A DNA stretch of 64,000 nt from contig CAUTJT010000002.1 of NCBI GenBank assembly GCA_963539215.1, positions 144,059-208,058 on the forward strand, written 5' to 3'. This DNA comes from CAURNT01 sp963539215 (GTDB lineage Bacteria; Fusobacteriota; Fusobacteriia; Fusobacteriales; Leptotrichiaceae). Below the pieces are notes generated by a model. It did not search any database. It was not told the DNA's origin and was given only the letters and a program-made list of their open reading frames with translations. The position numbers were made by a program, and so were the translations under genes. Below, one piece after another: positions 63,992 to 64,000 of this stretch (positions are counted from its first letter, which is position 1; every line of letters starts with the position of its first letter).

Positions 63992-64000
63992 TGGCGTCCC
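63992..64000 (-). tRNA. Probable 3' end of a tRNA gene (cut by window edge)
   Basis: The minus strand starts GGGACGCCA, the form of an acceptor-stem 3' arm, G discriminator base and encoded CCA, and is followed by a short spacer and a strong terminator. Such an end (GGGAC plus GCCA) is seen in E. coli tRNA-Glu, but only nine bases are visible, so identity is open. Confidence 0.5.

Noticed and set aside
1..64000. CRISPR array, insertion sequence or prophage
   Set aside because: No evenly spaced direct repeats, transposase, integrase or phage structural genes were seen on either strand.

Overview
The window is very AT-rich, tightly packed and mostly read from the minus strand. The most likely source is a fermentative, host-associated member of the Fusobacteriota, family Leptotrichiaceae (Streptobacillus or Sneathia type). 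This rests on the base composition, Gram-negative traits (a large signal-peptide beta-barrel protein ending in an aromatic residue), fusobacterial-style short genes with strong RBSs, and a lifestyle of maltodextrin, glycogen and amino-sugar fermentation. Genus assignment is inference; nothing here fixes it.

Layout. 1-2087: end of a housekeeping operon acpP-rnc-coaD-radA (radA runs off the left edge). 2113-4874: glycogen synthesis pair glgC-glgA with its own promoter and terminator. 5033-6468: plus-strand island with a decayed small secreted-protein (toxin-like) gene and two tandem paralogous genes of unknown function that resemble immunity genes in position. 6468-12877: copper chaperone and ATPase with a hydrolase-like protein and GapN, then a nox-trxA unit. 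13024-23833: long minus-strand operon relA-tgt-thiI-yihY-rmuC-malQ-rarA-ydcZ-dus. 23898-25190: two plus-strand genes (HAD phosphatase, membrane protein). 25190-35444: maltodextrin regulon with malR-malQ-pulA and malE-(membrane protein)-malF-malG-malK; matching LacI-type operators sit on the two promoters. 35704-39562: outer-membrane beta-barrel gene, then an odd chimera of a WYL-like protein with the C-terminal end of the same barrel family, then 500 noncoding bases full of inverted repeats. 39563-50773: a second sugar locus under a divergent LacI-type regulator: GH2 beta-galactosidase, EbgC-like protein, CUT1 transporter without ATPase, GH65 phosphorylase, DMT transporter and beta-phosphoglucomutase. 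50865-55291: stand-alone MsmK-type ATPase, alaS, ruvX. 55294-59620: peptide and amino-acid catabolism operon. 59627-63917: complete MurNAc operon murQ-murR-murP-mupG. The right edge probably holds the last bases of a tRNA gene and its terminator.

How it works together. MalE/F/G/K imports maltodextrins that pullulanase and two MalQ enzymes process; glgC/glgA store glucose as glycogen; GapN, Nox and thioredoxin handle redox; the Ebg/GH65 locus appears to split a glycan containing both beta-galactosyl and alpha-glucosyl bonds into galactose, glucose and beta-glucose-1-phosphate, which PgmB sends to glycolysis; the Mur genes recover cell-wall MurNAc; PepF, an M29 aminopeptidase and a threonine dehydratase use peptides. 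The most unusual observations are the WYL-barrel chimera, the toxin relic with paired neighbours, the GH2 plus GH65 combination, a MalF with a large N-terminal coiled coil, a Tgt missing two zinc cysteines and an alpha/beta-hydrolase without its serine. No CRISPR array, insertion sequence or complete prophage was seen.
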